Assembly (NCBI GenBank): GCA_021799715.1
Contig: JAJYZY010000150.1
Span: 1-5,478 of the forward strand
DNA length: 5,478 nucleotides
DNA from: Planctomycetota bacterium
GTDB lineage: Bacteria; Planctomycetota; Phycisphaerae; WQYP01
Direction of reading: 5' to 3'
Shown in pieces: positions 1-5,478 of this stretch. Each line of letters opens with the position of its first letter. The stretch's first letter is position 1. The position numbers and the translations under genes were made by a program. The notes beneath the pieces were generated by a model. It had not been told where the DNA came from. It worked only from the letters and a program-made list of their open reading frames with translations, and ran no database searches.

Positions 1-2531
1 TTTTGCACCAACACATCCAGCTCATTGGGGCCTGATCTTTTCCAATATTTGCCCACATTCACTGCAAAAGCCTGTCCATAACCGCGGTGCGTCAGTATCT
101 CATGGCCATTCACAAATATCGTACCGTTGTCATCAACATCGGTAAAATCCACCTGGGCGGTCGCCGCATTCGCAAGGTTGGGTAATGTCAGATGATACCA
201 GGCAAAACCGACGCGTCCGTGAAAGTAATCGGTTCCGGTGGAAACATTGTGCCAGCTCGCGCCGGCACGATAACCCTGTTGAATCTCCCGCACGTCCGCG
301 GCATATTGATCAGGCATGGGTTTGACCCGCCAAGTCTGAAGCGGAAGGGTTCGCAGCGGACGCTGTTCCAGCACCACAGAACCCCAAATTCCTTTTGCCA
401 GGACTTTGTTGATGGGGCCAAGATAATTGTAAAGTTTGGTTCTACCGTGTTCCGCAGTAAACACCGCGATAATATTGCGTCCGTTGCGCAGCCGAACTGG
501 AATATTTGCGGCATGGGTTATCGTGGTCAAATATTTGCCGTTTACAAAAAGTGAGGCCAGATTGGACGCGTGGCGGAACGCAAGCAGATAGTTCCCACCG
601 TGCGCCATGGTTATGGCGGATCGGTACCAGCACCACGGGCTAAGTATCCCATCGGCTCCCATTGGCATAGGGTTTGCCAAAACATGCCATCCGCCGGTAT
701 TGAACGTGGACTGCGCCGGGCCGGTAATGGTAGCACATTGCCAGTCATGGATGACCGGAGCCGGCGACAGCGATGCGATGGCATTGGATGTATTTTTCAG
801 CACAATAGGCGCATGGCCATGTTCATATATCCATGCATCGGCAACGGGTTGTCCGAGAGGAGTATCCGTGGCGAGGGTCAGTTTGCCATCCGTGTTTTTC
901 AGTTGTCCTGCATAAGCCGGTCCAACGACCACGACGGACCGGCCTTTTAATTTCATAAACCAGGTATGCTTTTCCATGGCGCGATTTTCCAATATCACGC
1001 GTAATTGCCGTGTACCGATTCGCGCTGTGGCAACGCGCGGCGTATCACCGGTTGGAAAGTCCGCGCGTACCGCAAAGCTGTGTCCACCTTTGGCGGTCAA
1101 CTTGACCATATTTTTTCCTAAATCCGCAACGCCCCGGCTGCTGAAGGAAATATCCGCGCGATGTCCCGGCCGGCCATAAATCACAACAGTTGTGGCATGC
1201 CTGGCCCGTTGCACGCCAAGGATACGGGAATAAGCGGAAATGATTTTCCAAGTCTTTCCCAGGGGAGCTTTCAAGACGATCGGGCGAATGCCGCGTTCCG
1301 CAACACGCAGGGCAAGTCCACCCTGCAATGCTGCGGTGGCGGCCTGATCGCGTGGATTATCCAGAAATACAATGGTTCCCGCCGGGCCGCTACGGGCCAA
1401 AACCCGCACGCCCGACGCAAACCGATGGTATTTCGCATCGGCATTGACACTGTTTTCCAGAATATCGGCAAAGCCGCGGGCAAAGTAATTGGCGCGTTTC
1501 ATGTTGTAATAAATGGGCCGTAAATCGCCGCCCTGTCCGATGGCCGCGGAATAGTCGTAACAGGCCGCCAATTCATTGTCATTCCACAGCCAGAAGTTGG
1601 TACTGCCGACAAGCATATAAAAATTGTAACCCGATCCGCCGAAGGCGATGATTTTCCAGATGCCGCGGTTCAACTGAACTTGCTGGGGCCTGGGCATGGC
1701 ACCGTACCCATGATACCAGGTTCTGGAAGACCAGAATTCGGTCGTATACCAGGGGCTGGTGCGGCTGGCATCATTCCATGGATTATGACCGGCCGGATCA
1801 AAGCCATGATGCATGCCGCTGAAAAACATCGGGACTTGTATGCCATTTTTACGGGCCATATTGTATAGATCACGGAAATATTCATTAGGTATCACCGTGC
1901 CCCATCCCTGCGGGTCTTCATTTTCCAATTGCACCATGATTACCGAACCGCCATGATTGATCTGATTGCGGGCCACAATCGGCAGCAGCCGATTCCAGAA
2001 CTGCCGCAGCGGGTTCATAAAGGCCGGATCATCTTCCCGAACCAACACTCCTTTTTGGAACGCCAGCCACAGCGGGTATCCGCCATCATCCCATTCAGCG
2101 CAATCATACGGGCCGCAACGCACCAGCGCGTACATGCCCATTTTGTGGATTAATTTGAGAAATGCGTTCAGATTGGCCCTGCCATGGAAATCGAAAACGC
2201 CCGGCTTGGGTTCCTGAAAATTCCAGAACACATACGTCTGGACCGTATTAAATCCGGCCCGCTTCATTTTCAGCAATCGGTCTTTCCACAAGGCCCGCGG
2301 AACGCGCGCATAATGGAAGCTCCCCGAACAAATAAAAACATGTTGGCCATGGATGGTAAAACCGCGACCATTGATATGAATGATCCGAGCCGCGCTGCCG
2401 ATGGGCTTGAACATATCGGTATTGGCTCGGACGGATCGCCCGGAAAGTGGTAAACCGCAGGCCAGCAGATAGACCAGCGTCAGAAGAAGTGTGGAATTCG
2501 GCAAATGGGCCAATAACATGTTTCGTTTCAT
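1..2531 (-). CDS. GH35 beta-galactosidase-like glycoside hydrolase, secreted or lipoprotein (3' end cut by window edge)
   Basis: The frame is open for 843 complete codons from ATG at 2531 to the window edge, so the C-terminus is missing. The start is set by an in-frame TAA at 2547-2549 and a GGAG box 7 nt upstream. Residues 1-36 form an export signal: basic start (MKRN), hydrophobic core, then LLAC (Cys25, lipobox-like); VRA before Asn37 is an alternative signal peptidase I site. The GH35 TIM barrel spans about 50-360: SGSFHY (69-74), TYVFWN, GPYDCAEW (140-147), VQLENE with Glu205 as the probable acid/base, TTEFW with Glu265 as the probable nucleophile, then NFYM and GSTNF. Two beta-sandwich modules of galactose-binding type follow, with FVNGKY near 664 and FVNGHE near 808. 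The family hydrolyses terminal beta-galactosides with retention, and export places it outside the cytoplasm. Oddities are Asp143 in GPYxCAEW and ENEDPQGWG where ENEYG or ENEFG is usual. The substrate could be a non-classical galactoside. Family call is firm; substrate is unknown. Confidence 0.93.
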   Translation of the reverse strand, partial: MKRNMLLAHLPNSTLLLTLVYLLACGLPLSGRSVRANTDMFKPIGSAARIIHINGRGFTIHGQHVFICSGSFHYARVPRALWKDRLLKMKRAGFNTVQTYVFWNFQEPKPGVFDFHGRANLNAFLKLIHKMGMYALVRCGPYDCAEWDDGGYPLWLAFQKGVLVREDDPAFMNPLRQFWNRLLPIVARNQINHGGSVIMVQLENEDPQGWGTVIPNEYFRDLYNMARKNGIQVPMFFSGMHHGFDPAGHNPWNDASRTSPWYTTEFWSSRTWYHGYGAMPRPQQVQLNRGIWKIIAFGGSGYNFYMLVGSTNFWLWNDNELAACYDYSAAIGQGGDLRPIYYNMKRANYFARGFADILENSVNADAKYHRFASGVRVLARSGPAGTIVFLDNPRDQAATAALQGGLALRVAERGIRPIVLKAPLGKTWKIISAYSRILGVQRARHATTVVIYGRPGHRADISFSSRGVADLGKNMVKLTAKGGHSFAVRADFPTGDTPRVATARIGTRQLRVILENRAMEKHTWFMKLKGRSVVVVGPAYAGQLKNTDGKLTLATDTPLGQPVADAWIYEHGHAPIVLKNTSNAIASLSPAPVIHDWQCATITGPAQSTFNTGGWHVLANPMPMGADGILSPWCWYRSAITMAHGGNYLLAFRHASNLASLFVNGKYLTTITHAANIPVRLRNGRNIIAVFTAEHGRTKLYNYLGPINKVLAKGIWGSVVLEQRPLRTLPLQTWRVKPMPDQYAADVREIQQGYRAGASWHNVSTGTDYFHGRVGFAWYHLTLPNLANAATAQVDFTDVDDNGTIFVNGHEILTHRGYGQAFAVNVGKYWKRSGPNELDVLVQ

Positions 2532-2538
2532 TATTTTT

Positions 2539-2542
2539 CTCC
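2539..2542 (-). promoter_or_regulatory. Ribosome binding site of the GH35 gene
   Basis: The minus strand reads GGCGGAG followed by AAAAATA and then ATG at 2531. The GGAG core lies 7 nt from the start codon. It supports this ATG over the second in-frame ATG at codon 5, which has no equivalent box. Confidence 0.65.
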
Positions 2543-2581
2543 GCCTTTATGCTCAAAAGTATCAGCAGTTTAATCCCCACG

Positions 2582-2640
2582 CGCAAATCCGGCCACCCCG
2601 GCAAATGTACAAAGTGTGAACATGGACTTCAGGATTTGCG
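2582..2640. repeat. Inverted repeat, 9-bp perfect arms, in the GH35 upstream region
   Basis: CGCAAATCC at 2582-2590 is repeated in inverse orientation as GGATTTGCG at 2632-2640, with a 41-nt spacer. Near the centre of the spacer is an imperfect 19-nt palindrome (2605-2623, ATGTAC to GTGAACAT; 7 of 9 positions paired). It lies 51-109 nt upstream of the GH35 start, where an operator would be expected. The inner palindrome alone could be chance; the 9-bp arms are less likely to be. There is no adjacent T-run, so it is not a terminator. A regulatory role is inference only. Confidence 0.35.
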
Positions 2641-2847
2641 TCAAAGGCGGGCCGGGGAGTTTACCGACGGTGCGGCGATGGCAATTGCAAGTCGAGCCTC
2701 CGCAAGCCGTCATGCGGGCTGGTCCAAACTGTCGCCGGGATTGCCCTTGCCGCCTGCGCCAGCCATTGGGACTGGTTATGGGGCCTCTCCGCCGCTTATG
2801 GCGATAAGAGTGAATTGCCCTTAAAATGCCCGCCGGTTGATTGCTGA
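2620..2847 (+). other. Coding-like open frame without a start codon (possible gene remnant)
   Basis: After a TGA at 2617-2619 this frame stays open for 75 codons to a TGA at 2845-2847. It has no ATG or GTG, and its only TTG is near the end. The second half reads like protein (TVAGIALAACASHWDWL, then WGLSAAYGDK) and uses GC-rich third positions like the neighbouring genes. A frame one register away has an ATG at 2678 and reads MAIASRASASRHAGW, so a single frameshift would join it to this stretch. I do not recognise the sequence. It may be a decayed small gene or chance in GC-rich DNA; it is not called as a gene. Confidence 0.2.
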
Positions 2848-2851
2848 AGAC

Positions 2852-2887
2852 CCGGATCAGGTAGGTCATGGCGCATGACTGATCCGG
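2852..2887 (+). promoter_or_regulatory. Strong two-part hairpin upstream of the UDP-xylose synthase gene
   Basis: CCGGATCAG (2852-2860) pairs perfectly with CTGATCCGG (2879-2887). Inside it, TCATG (2866-2870) pairs with CATGA (2874-2878) across a GCG loop, leaving only GTAGG (2861-2865) as a left-side bulge. A competing 7-bp stem is possible between CCGCCGG (2830-2836) and CCGGCGG (2884-2890), and it would disrupt the outer stem. No T-run follows, so this is not a standard intrinsic terminator. It ends 32 nt before the preferred start codon, in the probable leader. It could be a leader RNA structure or a DNA operator. The pairing is seen directly; the function is inferred. Confidence 0.55.
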
Positions 2888-2904
2888 CGGATGACAACAC
2901 TGTT

Positions 2905-2910
2905 GAAGGA
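2905..2910 (+). promoter_or_regulatory. Ribosome binding site deciding the UDP-xylose synthase start
   Basis: GAAGGA at 2905-2910 sits 9 nt before ATG at 2920. The longer in-frame ATG at 2875 lies inside the hairpin loop and stem and has only a weak AGGT upstream. The shorter ATG at 2959 has no Shine-Dalgarno-like sequence. The start at 2920 is therefore preferred. Confidence 0.65.
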
Positions 2911-2919
2911 AAGCAGAGC

Positions 2920-3906
2920 ATGAAATTAGAACTTCCCGCCAGTTGCCGCACCGAACCAATGAAGGTTCTCTTAACCGGAGCCGCGGGTTTTCTCGGCTCG
3001 CATCTGGCGGAGGCGCTGGTAGAACTGGGCCATGATGTCACAGGCGTGGATTCCTTGATTACCGGGTCGCGGGAAAACCTGCTGGGACTGGAGAACAATC
3101 CCCGTTTCCGGCTCATTGAACATGACCTCGCGGCGGGTTTGCCGCCGGCGGTTGCGGCGGGCCGGTATCACCGGATATGGCATTTGGCCAGTCCGGCCAG
3201 TCCGGTGGGGTATGTCAAGCATCAGGTTATTACGCTGAAGGTCAATGCCATGGCGACCGTTGCGCTGCTGGAACTGGCGGAACGCTGCGGTGCCCGCATG
3301 TTTATTGCATCAACGAGTGAATGCTACGGTGATCCGCTGGAACATCCGCAGCGTGAATCCTATTGGGGGCATGTAAATCCCGTGGGCATGCGCAGCATGT
3401 ATGATGAGGCCAAACGCTTCATGGAAGCCGCCACGATGGCCTATCATCGTGAACGCGGCGTGGACACCCGCATCGTCCGCATCTTCAATACCTATGGTCC
3501 GCGCCTGGCCATTGACGACGGACGCGTGGTCGTGGCGTTTATTAAACAATCGCTGAAAGGCGAACCGCTGACAGTGCAGGGTGATGGATCACAGACGCGC
3601 TCGCTGTGTTATGTCAATGATGAGATTCGCGGTTTTATTATGCTCATGGAATCCCAACCCTACCATTTGCCGGTGAACATCGGAAATCCTGATGAAGTAA
3701 CGGTCCTGCAACTGGCGCAGGAAATCCGGGAACTGGCGGGATCAAAAAGCGACATTATTCATACACCCCTGCCGCCGGATGATCCGCGCCAGCGCTGTCC
3801 GGATATAACCCTGGCGAAAAAACTTCTGCAGTGGTCTCCGGCGGTGGATCGGCGCGAGGGGCTTAAACTCACCATCGACTACTATCGCCGCAAACTTAAT
3901 ATCTGA
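2920..3906 (+). CDS. uxs: UDP-glucuronate decarboxylase (UDP-xylose synthase), SDR superfamily
   Basis: From ATG 2920 this gives 328 residues, complete, close to the usual length of bacterial single-domain enzymes (about 310-320). An N-terminal Rossmann fold binds NAD: MKVLLTG, then GAAGFLG (20-26), with Asp44 at the end of the second strand. Family hallmarks follow in order: HLASPASP (88-95), STSE (131-134), YGDP, HPQRESYWG (142-150), NPVGMRS, the catalytic Tyr161-x-x-x-Lys165 in YDEAKR, RIFNTYGPR, DDGRVV, GDGSQTR, PVNIGNP and PLPPDDPRQR. The family oxidises UDP-glucuronate at C4, decarboxylates it and reduces the intermediate to UDP-xylose in the cytoplasm, supplying xylose for extracellular or surface glycans. 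Cys135 replaces the usual Val or Ile in TSEVYG, probably without effect. No UDP-glucose dehydrogenase or glycosyltransferase is visible beside it. Release of UDP-4-keto-xylose instead, as known for some bacterial relatives, cannot be excluded. An extended start at 2875 would give 343 residues. Confidence 0.93.
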   Translation: MKLELPASCRTEPMKVLLTGAAGFLGSHLAEALVELGHDVTGVDSLITGSRENLLGLENNPRFRLIEHDLAAGLPPAVAAGRYHRIWHLASPASPVGYVKHQVITLKVNAMATVALLELAERCGARMFIASTSECYGDPLEHPQRESYWGHVNPVGMRSMYDEAKRFMEAATMAYHRERGVDTRIVRIFNTYGPRLAIDDGRVVVAFIKQSLKGEPLTVQGDGSQTRSLCYVNDEIRGFIMLMESQPYHLPVNIGNPDEVTVLQLAQEIRELAGSKSDIIHTPLPPDDPRQRCPDITLAKKLLQWSPAVDRREGLKLTIDYYRRKLNI

Positions 3907-3925
3907 AGGTCTGGGCAATACCATT

Positions 3926-3945
3926 AAAAAAACATATCCCGGATA
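3926..3945 (-). terminator. Weak terminator-like element after the cytochrome fusion gene
   Basis: On the minus strand TATCCGGGATA (3945-3935) can form a short stem of 4-5 bp and is followed, after TG, by seven T residues (3932-3926). It lies about 135 nt past the stop codon of the minus-strand cytochrome gene, in the convergent gap with the UDP-xylose synthase gene. The stem is short and AT-rich at its base, so this is a tentative call. I saw no plus-strand terminator for the synthase. Confidence 0.3.
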
Positions 3946-4079
3946 CTTCATTCCGCCCCGGCTGCCGCCGCGCGGAACCGGTGAGAACTCATTGTGGCCA
4001 GCCGTCGGCGCAATCGGGAAATCGGGCATCGGATGGTCCATATCCCGCCGTAAATCTCCGGAATTCCTCTATCCTTATT

Positions 4080-5162
4080 TCAATCTTGACTGGAAACGTG
4101 CGCATCACCCATGCGGTTGTTTTCCGCCGCGACGCTCAGCGTCATTGGCCGTGCATCGGGTATGGTGCGAACATTTTCATCGCGATGGCGTGGGGCCATG
4201 GATTGGATAATGCGGCGTATATTTTCCGGCGGACGCAGTGATTGCAGCGTGGCGCTTCCACTGGCTCCGGTTTGTATCCACCAGTGTATCAACTCAATTT
4301 GATTGGAAGTAAGCTGGTGGTGATGGCGCGGCGGCATGTGGTGCCGCTGCCAAAGTGGAATGGTCAGTCGCCGATAAAGTTTGCTGCGGTCCGCGTGATA
4401 CGGCACCACTACAGGCCGGCCGCCGCTGCCCTGCCGCAGCCAGTAGTAAGAGTCCAGCCGGAGATGCCCCTTTTGCCGGTCTCGTCCATGACATCGCGTG
4501 CAGTCATCTGTAAAAATCGTCTGAATATATCTGCCGTAAAAACTCCCTTCCGACCGTAAATCCACAATGGGGATAATTTGAGCATCCGAAGCGGCAGCCG
4601 CGGCGGGGCTGGTGACGCCTTCGGTTTGATCCGTCTTTGCTGTGGGTTGGTTATATGCGGATAGCGAAGGTGATTGACGCGCATAACCCAACAGCGGCTT
4701 AAGCGGTCCGGGCGCATATTTGCTCAAGTACCGGCTGCCGAACGTAAGCGTGCCGCCAAAATGCGCGGCCAGAGTCATAACCAGAAGAGCCGCGCAAAGT
4801 GTGGAATAATAGGCGGCACCCACATTTTTCTTGTGCCGCCACAATAGAAGCAATGCGATGCTTAAGACCCCTACGCACGTCCCCAGCCAGCGGTGCCAGA
4901 ATAGAACGCGGTGTCCATAGCCGCCGCCGCTGGCCAGCAGCCAGCCGCAGGTAATGGTGAACACCGCCGCGATTGACAGCAGCAGCAGAATAAATCCGCG
5001 GGCGGCGGTGATGTGTGAGAAACGTTTGAATCGGCCGGCGAGTTCCAACGCGCCCAGAAGTACCAGAAAACCGATGGGCAGGTGCACCAGCAGGGGGTGG
5101 AAATGTCCCAGGAACTTAATCCAATTCGTGGCGGCGGCAAGCGGACTTATCAGTGAATTCAT
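4080..5162 (-). CDS. DUF2231 membrane domain fused to a planctomycete-type cytochrome c domain
   Basis: This is 360 residues from ATG 5162, chosen because AAAGGA lies 5 nt upstream; a longer frame starts at 5198 but lacks such a site. Residues 17-142 hold four predicted membrane helices of the DUF2231 type, with HFHPLLVHLPIGF (20-32), FWHRWLG (88-94) and AAHFGGTLTFGSRYL (132-146). An Ala/Pro/Thr-rich linker (about 160-195) leads to a cytochrome c domain: CTRCH (221-225) for covalent haem, KGHLRLD (231-237), MPP with Met276 as candidate axial ligand, and LTSNQIELIHWWIQTGA (284-300). Haem attachment requires the cytochrome domain to face the periplasm. The family fusion is typical of planctomycetes and relatives and is presumed to act in membrane electron transfer; its exact partner is unknown. 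RHHMPPRHHH (273-282) is unusually His-rich, and the VVPG seen in relatives is VVVPYH here. The last 60 residues are polar and unrecognised. It is convergent with the upstream-lying synthase gene. Confidence 0.88.
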   Translation of the reverse strand: MNSLISPLAAATNWIKFLGHFHPLLVHLPIGFLVLLGALELAGRFKRFSHITAARGFILLLLSIAAVFTITCGWLLASGGGYGHRVLFWHRWLGTCVGVLSIALLLLWRHKKNVGAAYYSTLCAALLVMTLAAHFGGTLTFGSRYLSKYAPGPLKPLLGYARQSPSLSAYNQPTAKTDQTEGVTSPAAAAASDAQIIPIVDLRSEGSFYGRYIQTIFTDDCTRCHGRDRQKGHLRLDSYYWLRQGSGGRPVVVPYHADRSKLYRRLTIPLWQRHHMPPRHHHQLTSNQIELIHWWIQTGASGSATLQSLRPPENIRRIIQSMAPRHRDENVRTIPDARPMTLSVAAENNRMGDAHVSSQD

Positions 5163-5167
5163 CTGCA

Positions 5168-5173
5168 TCCTTT
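5168..5173 (-). promoter_or_regulatory. Ribosome binding site deciding the cytochrome fusion start
   Basis: The minus strand reads GAAAGGATGCAGATG. AAAGGA is 5 nt from the ATG at 5162. The ATG at 5168 overlaps this box and so cannot use it, and the ATG pair at 5198/5195 has no comparable site. The DUF2231 homology begins only after residue 17 of the short form, so nothing is lost by the shorter start. Confidence 0.6.
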
Positions 5174-5230
5174 CAATGTTTTCCGGCGGTACCATCATTG
5201 GTCCGCTACAGTAACGTCATCGCGGGCGGC

Positions 5231-5264
5231 ACGGCGGTGTTTTACGTCGGAAAAATTCCGCCGT
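5231..5264. repeat. Inverted repeat in the spacer between kinase and cytochrome genes
   Basis: ACGGCGG (5231-5237) is repeated in inverse orientation as CCGCCGT (5258-5264). A second, competing hairpin, CGGAA-AAA-TTCCG (5248-5260), lies partly inside it. On the minus strand no T-run follows the outer stem, so it is not a clear terminator for the kinase. The element lies about 70-100 nt upstream of the cytochrome start and could be an operator, a processing site, or chance. Confidence 0.3.
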
Positions 5265-5307
5265 ACCCGTCACGCGCCACGGATCATAATTTACGAAGAT
5301 TAAAAGA

Positions 5308-5478
5308 TTATGAAGTCGGCGGTTGGCCCGATTCTGTTTGCTGCGGTGTTGTCGCTTCGCCTGCGTTTGACACCACCGGCATGTCGGCGTCCGGGTTCAG
5401 CGGGAGAATCACCTTGACCTGCGTCCCAGTCGGAAGGGGGCGGATCAAAAGCTGTCCCTCATGCAGTTCCACAAACCG
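5308..5478 (-). CDS. Sensor histidine kinase, C-terminal end (5' part outside window)
   Basis: The last 56 codons are present, ending in TAA at 5308-5310. The visible start, RFVELHEGQLLIRPLPTGTQ, followed by VKVILPL, matches the end of the HATPase_c ATP-binding domain: the helix after the GLGL motif (xxFVELHGGxL in relatives), then a strand, then the G2-type GT and a closing hydrophobic LP strand. Asp/Glu-Gly in HEGQL replaces the common HGG. Such kinases autophosphorylate a histidine and pass the phosphate to a response regulator. About 30 Pro/Thr/Gln/Ser-rich residues follow the domain and are likely disordered. The sensor, the phospho-accepting histidine and most of the ATP site are outside the window, so the signal and partner are unknown. 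The cytochrome gene begins 145 nt downstream on the same strand. Confidence 0.8.
   Translation of the reverse strand, partial: RFVELHEGQLLIRPLPTGTQVKVILPLNPDADMPVVSNAGEATTPQQTESGQPPTS

Larger units (their letters stand above)
2532..2919. other. Divergent intergenic region between the GH35 gene and the UDP-xylose synthase gene
   Basis: This 388-base gap separates two genes transcribed away from each other, so it should carry both promoters. I could not find a convincing -35/-10 pair on either strand; the best -10 resemblance is TAAAAT at 2822-2827 (plus strand), with only a poor -35 upstream. The region contains both ribosome binding sites, a 9-bp inverted repeat (2582-2640), a strong hairpin (2852-2887) and a coding-like open frame without a start codon (2620-2847). 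Several longer frames cross it on both strands, but none resembles a known protein or has a good start signal. Confidence 0.6.

Noticed and set aside
192..2453. Many plus-strand and minus-strand open frames of 60-126 codons across the left half
   Set aside because: They lie in other frames over the uninterrupted 843-codon GH35 frame, have no recognisable domains or good ribosome binding sites, and are shadows of that gene.
2685..2720. tRNA-like fragment (TTGCAAG and CGAGCCT)
   Set aside because: No acceptor stem, D-arm or properly spaced T-arm can be built around it.
2570..2959. Minus-strand open frame of 129 codons through the divergent gap
   Set aside because: It overlaps the start of the UDP-xylose synthase gene, has no family resemblance and has an Arg/Cys/Pro-rich composition typical of spurious frames in GC-rich DNA.
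4013..4034. Short tandem ATCGG units (about 8- and 7-nt periods)
   Set aside because: Only three imperfect units; too short to call a repeat array.
3981..4241. Plus-strand frames in the convergent gap running into the cytochrome gene
   Set aside because: Mostly antisense to the cytochrome fusion gene, with no domain resemblance; the convergent gap itself is under 180 bases.
5265..5310. AT-rich stretch with ATCATAATTTACGAAG as a possible minus-strand promoter (TATGAT as -10)
   Set aside because: No acceptable -35 at the proper spacing; the AT-rich tract alone is not enough to call a promoter.

Overview
This 5.5 kb window (roughly mid-50s percent GC by eye) looks like chromosomal DNA of a Gram-negative bacterium of the Planctomycetota/Verrucomicrobiota (PVC) group. 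The main clue is a membrane protein that joins a DUF2231-type four-helix domain to a planctomycete-type cytochrome c domain (CxxCH, then a KGxLRLD-like motif, MPP, and LTxxQIxLIxxWIxxGA-like motifs). This architecture is common in that group. A large exported GH35 glycosidase fits the polysaccharide-degrading lifestyle of many of its members. The phylum is inferred from domain architecture only.

Layout: (1) positions 1-2531, minus strand: one uninterrupted frame of at least 843 codons for a secreted or lipid-anchored GH35 beta-galactosidase-like enzyme, cut by the window's left edge. (2) 2532-2919: a 388-base divergent intergenic region holding the ribosome-binding sites of both flanking genes, a 9-bp inverted repeat, a conspicuous hairpin just before the right-hand gene, and a coding-like open stretch with no start codon. 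(3) 2920-3906, plus strand: a complete UDP-glucuronate decarboxylase (UDP-xylose synthase). (4) 3907-4079: a short convergent intergenic region with a weak terminator-like element. (5) 4080-5162, minus strand: the DUF2231-cytochrome c fusion. (6) 5163-5307: a structured spacer. (7) 5308-5478, minus strand: the last 56 codons of a sensor histidine kinase whose gene enters from the right.

The genes do not form one obvious pathway. GH35 hydrolyses galactosides outside the cytoplasm. The decarboxylase makes a nucleotide sugar for glycan synthesis. The cytochrome fusion is a membrane redox protein. The kinase and cytochrome genes run the same way with a 145-base gap, so co-transcription is possible but not shown. 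I found no RNA gene, mobile element, CRISPR array or convincing new multi-gene system. The best leads are the hairpin before the decarboxylase gene, the unusual GH35 active-site motifs, and the histidine-rich stretch around the cytochrome's MPP motif.
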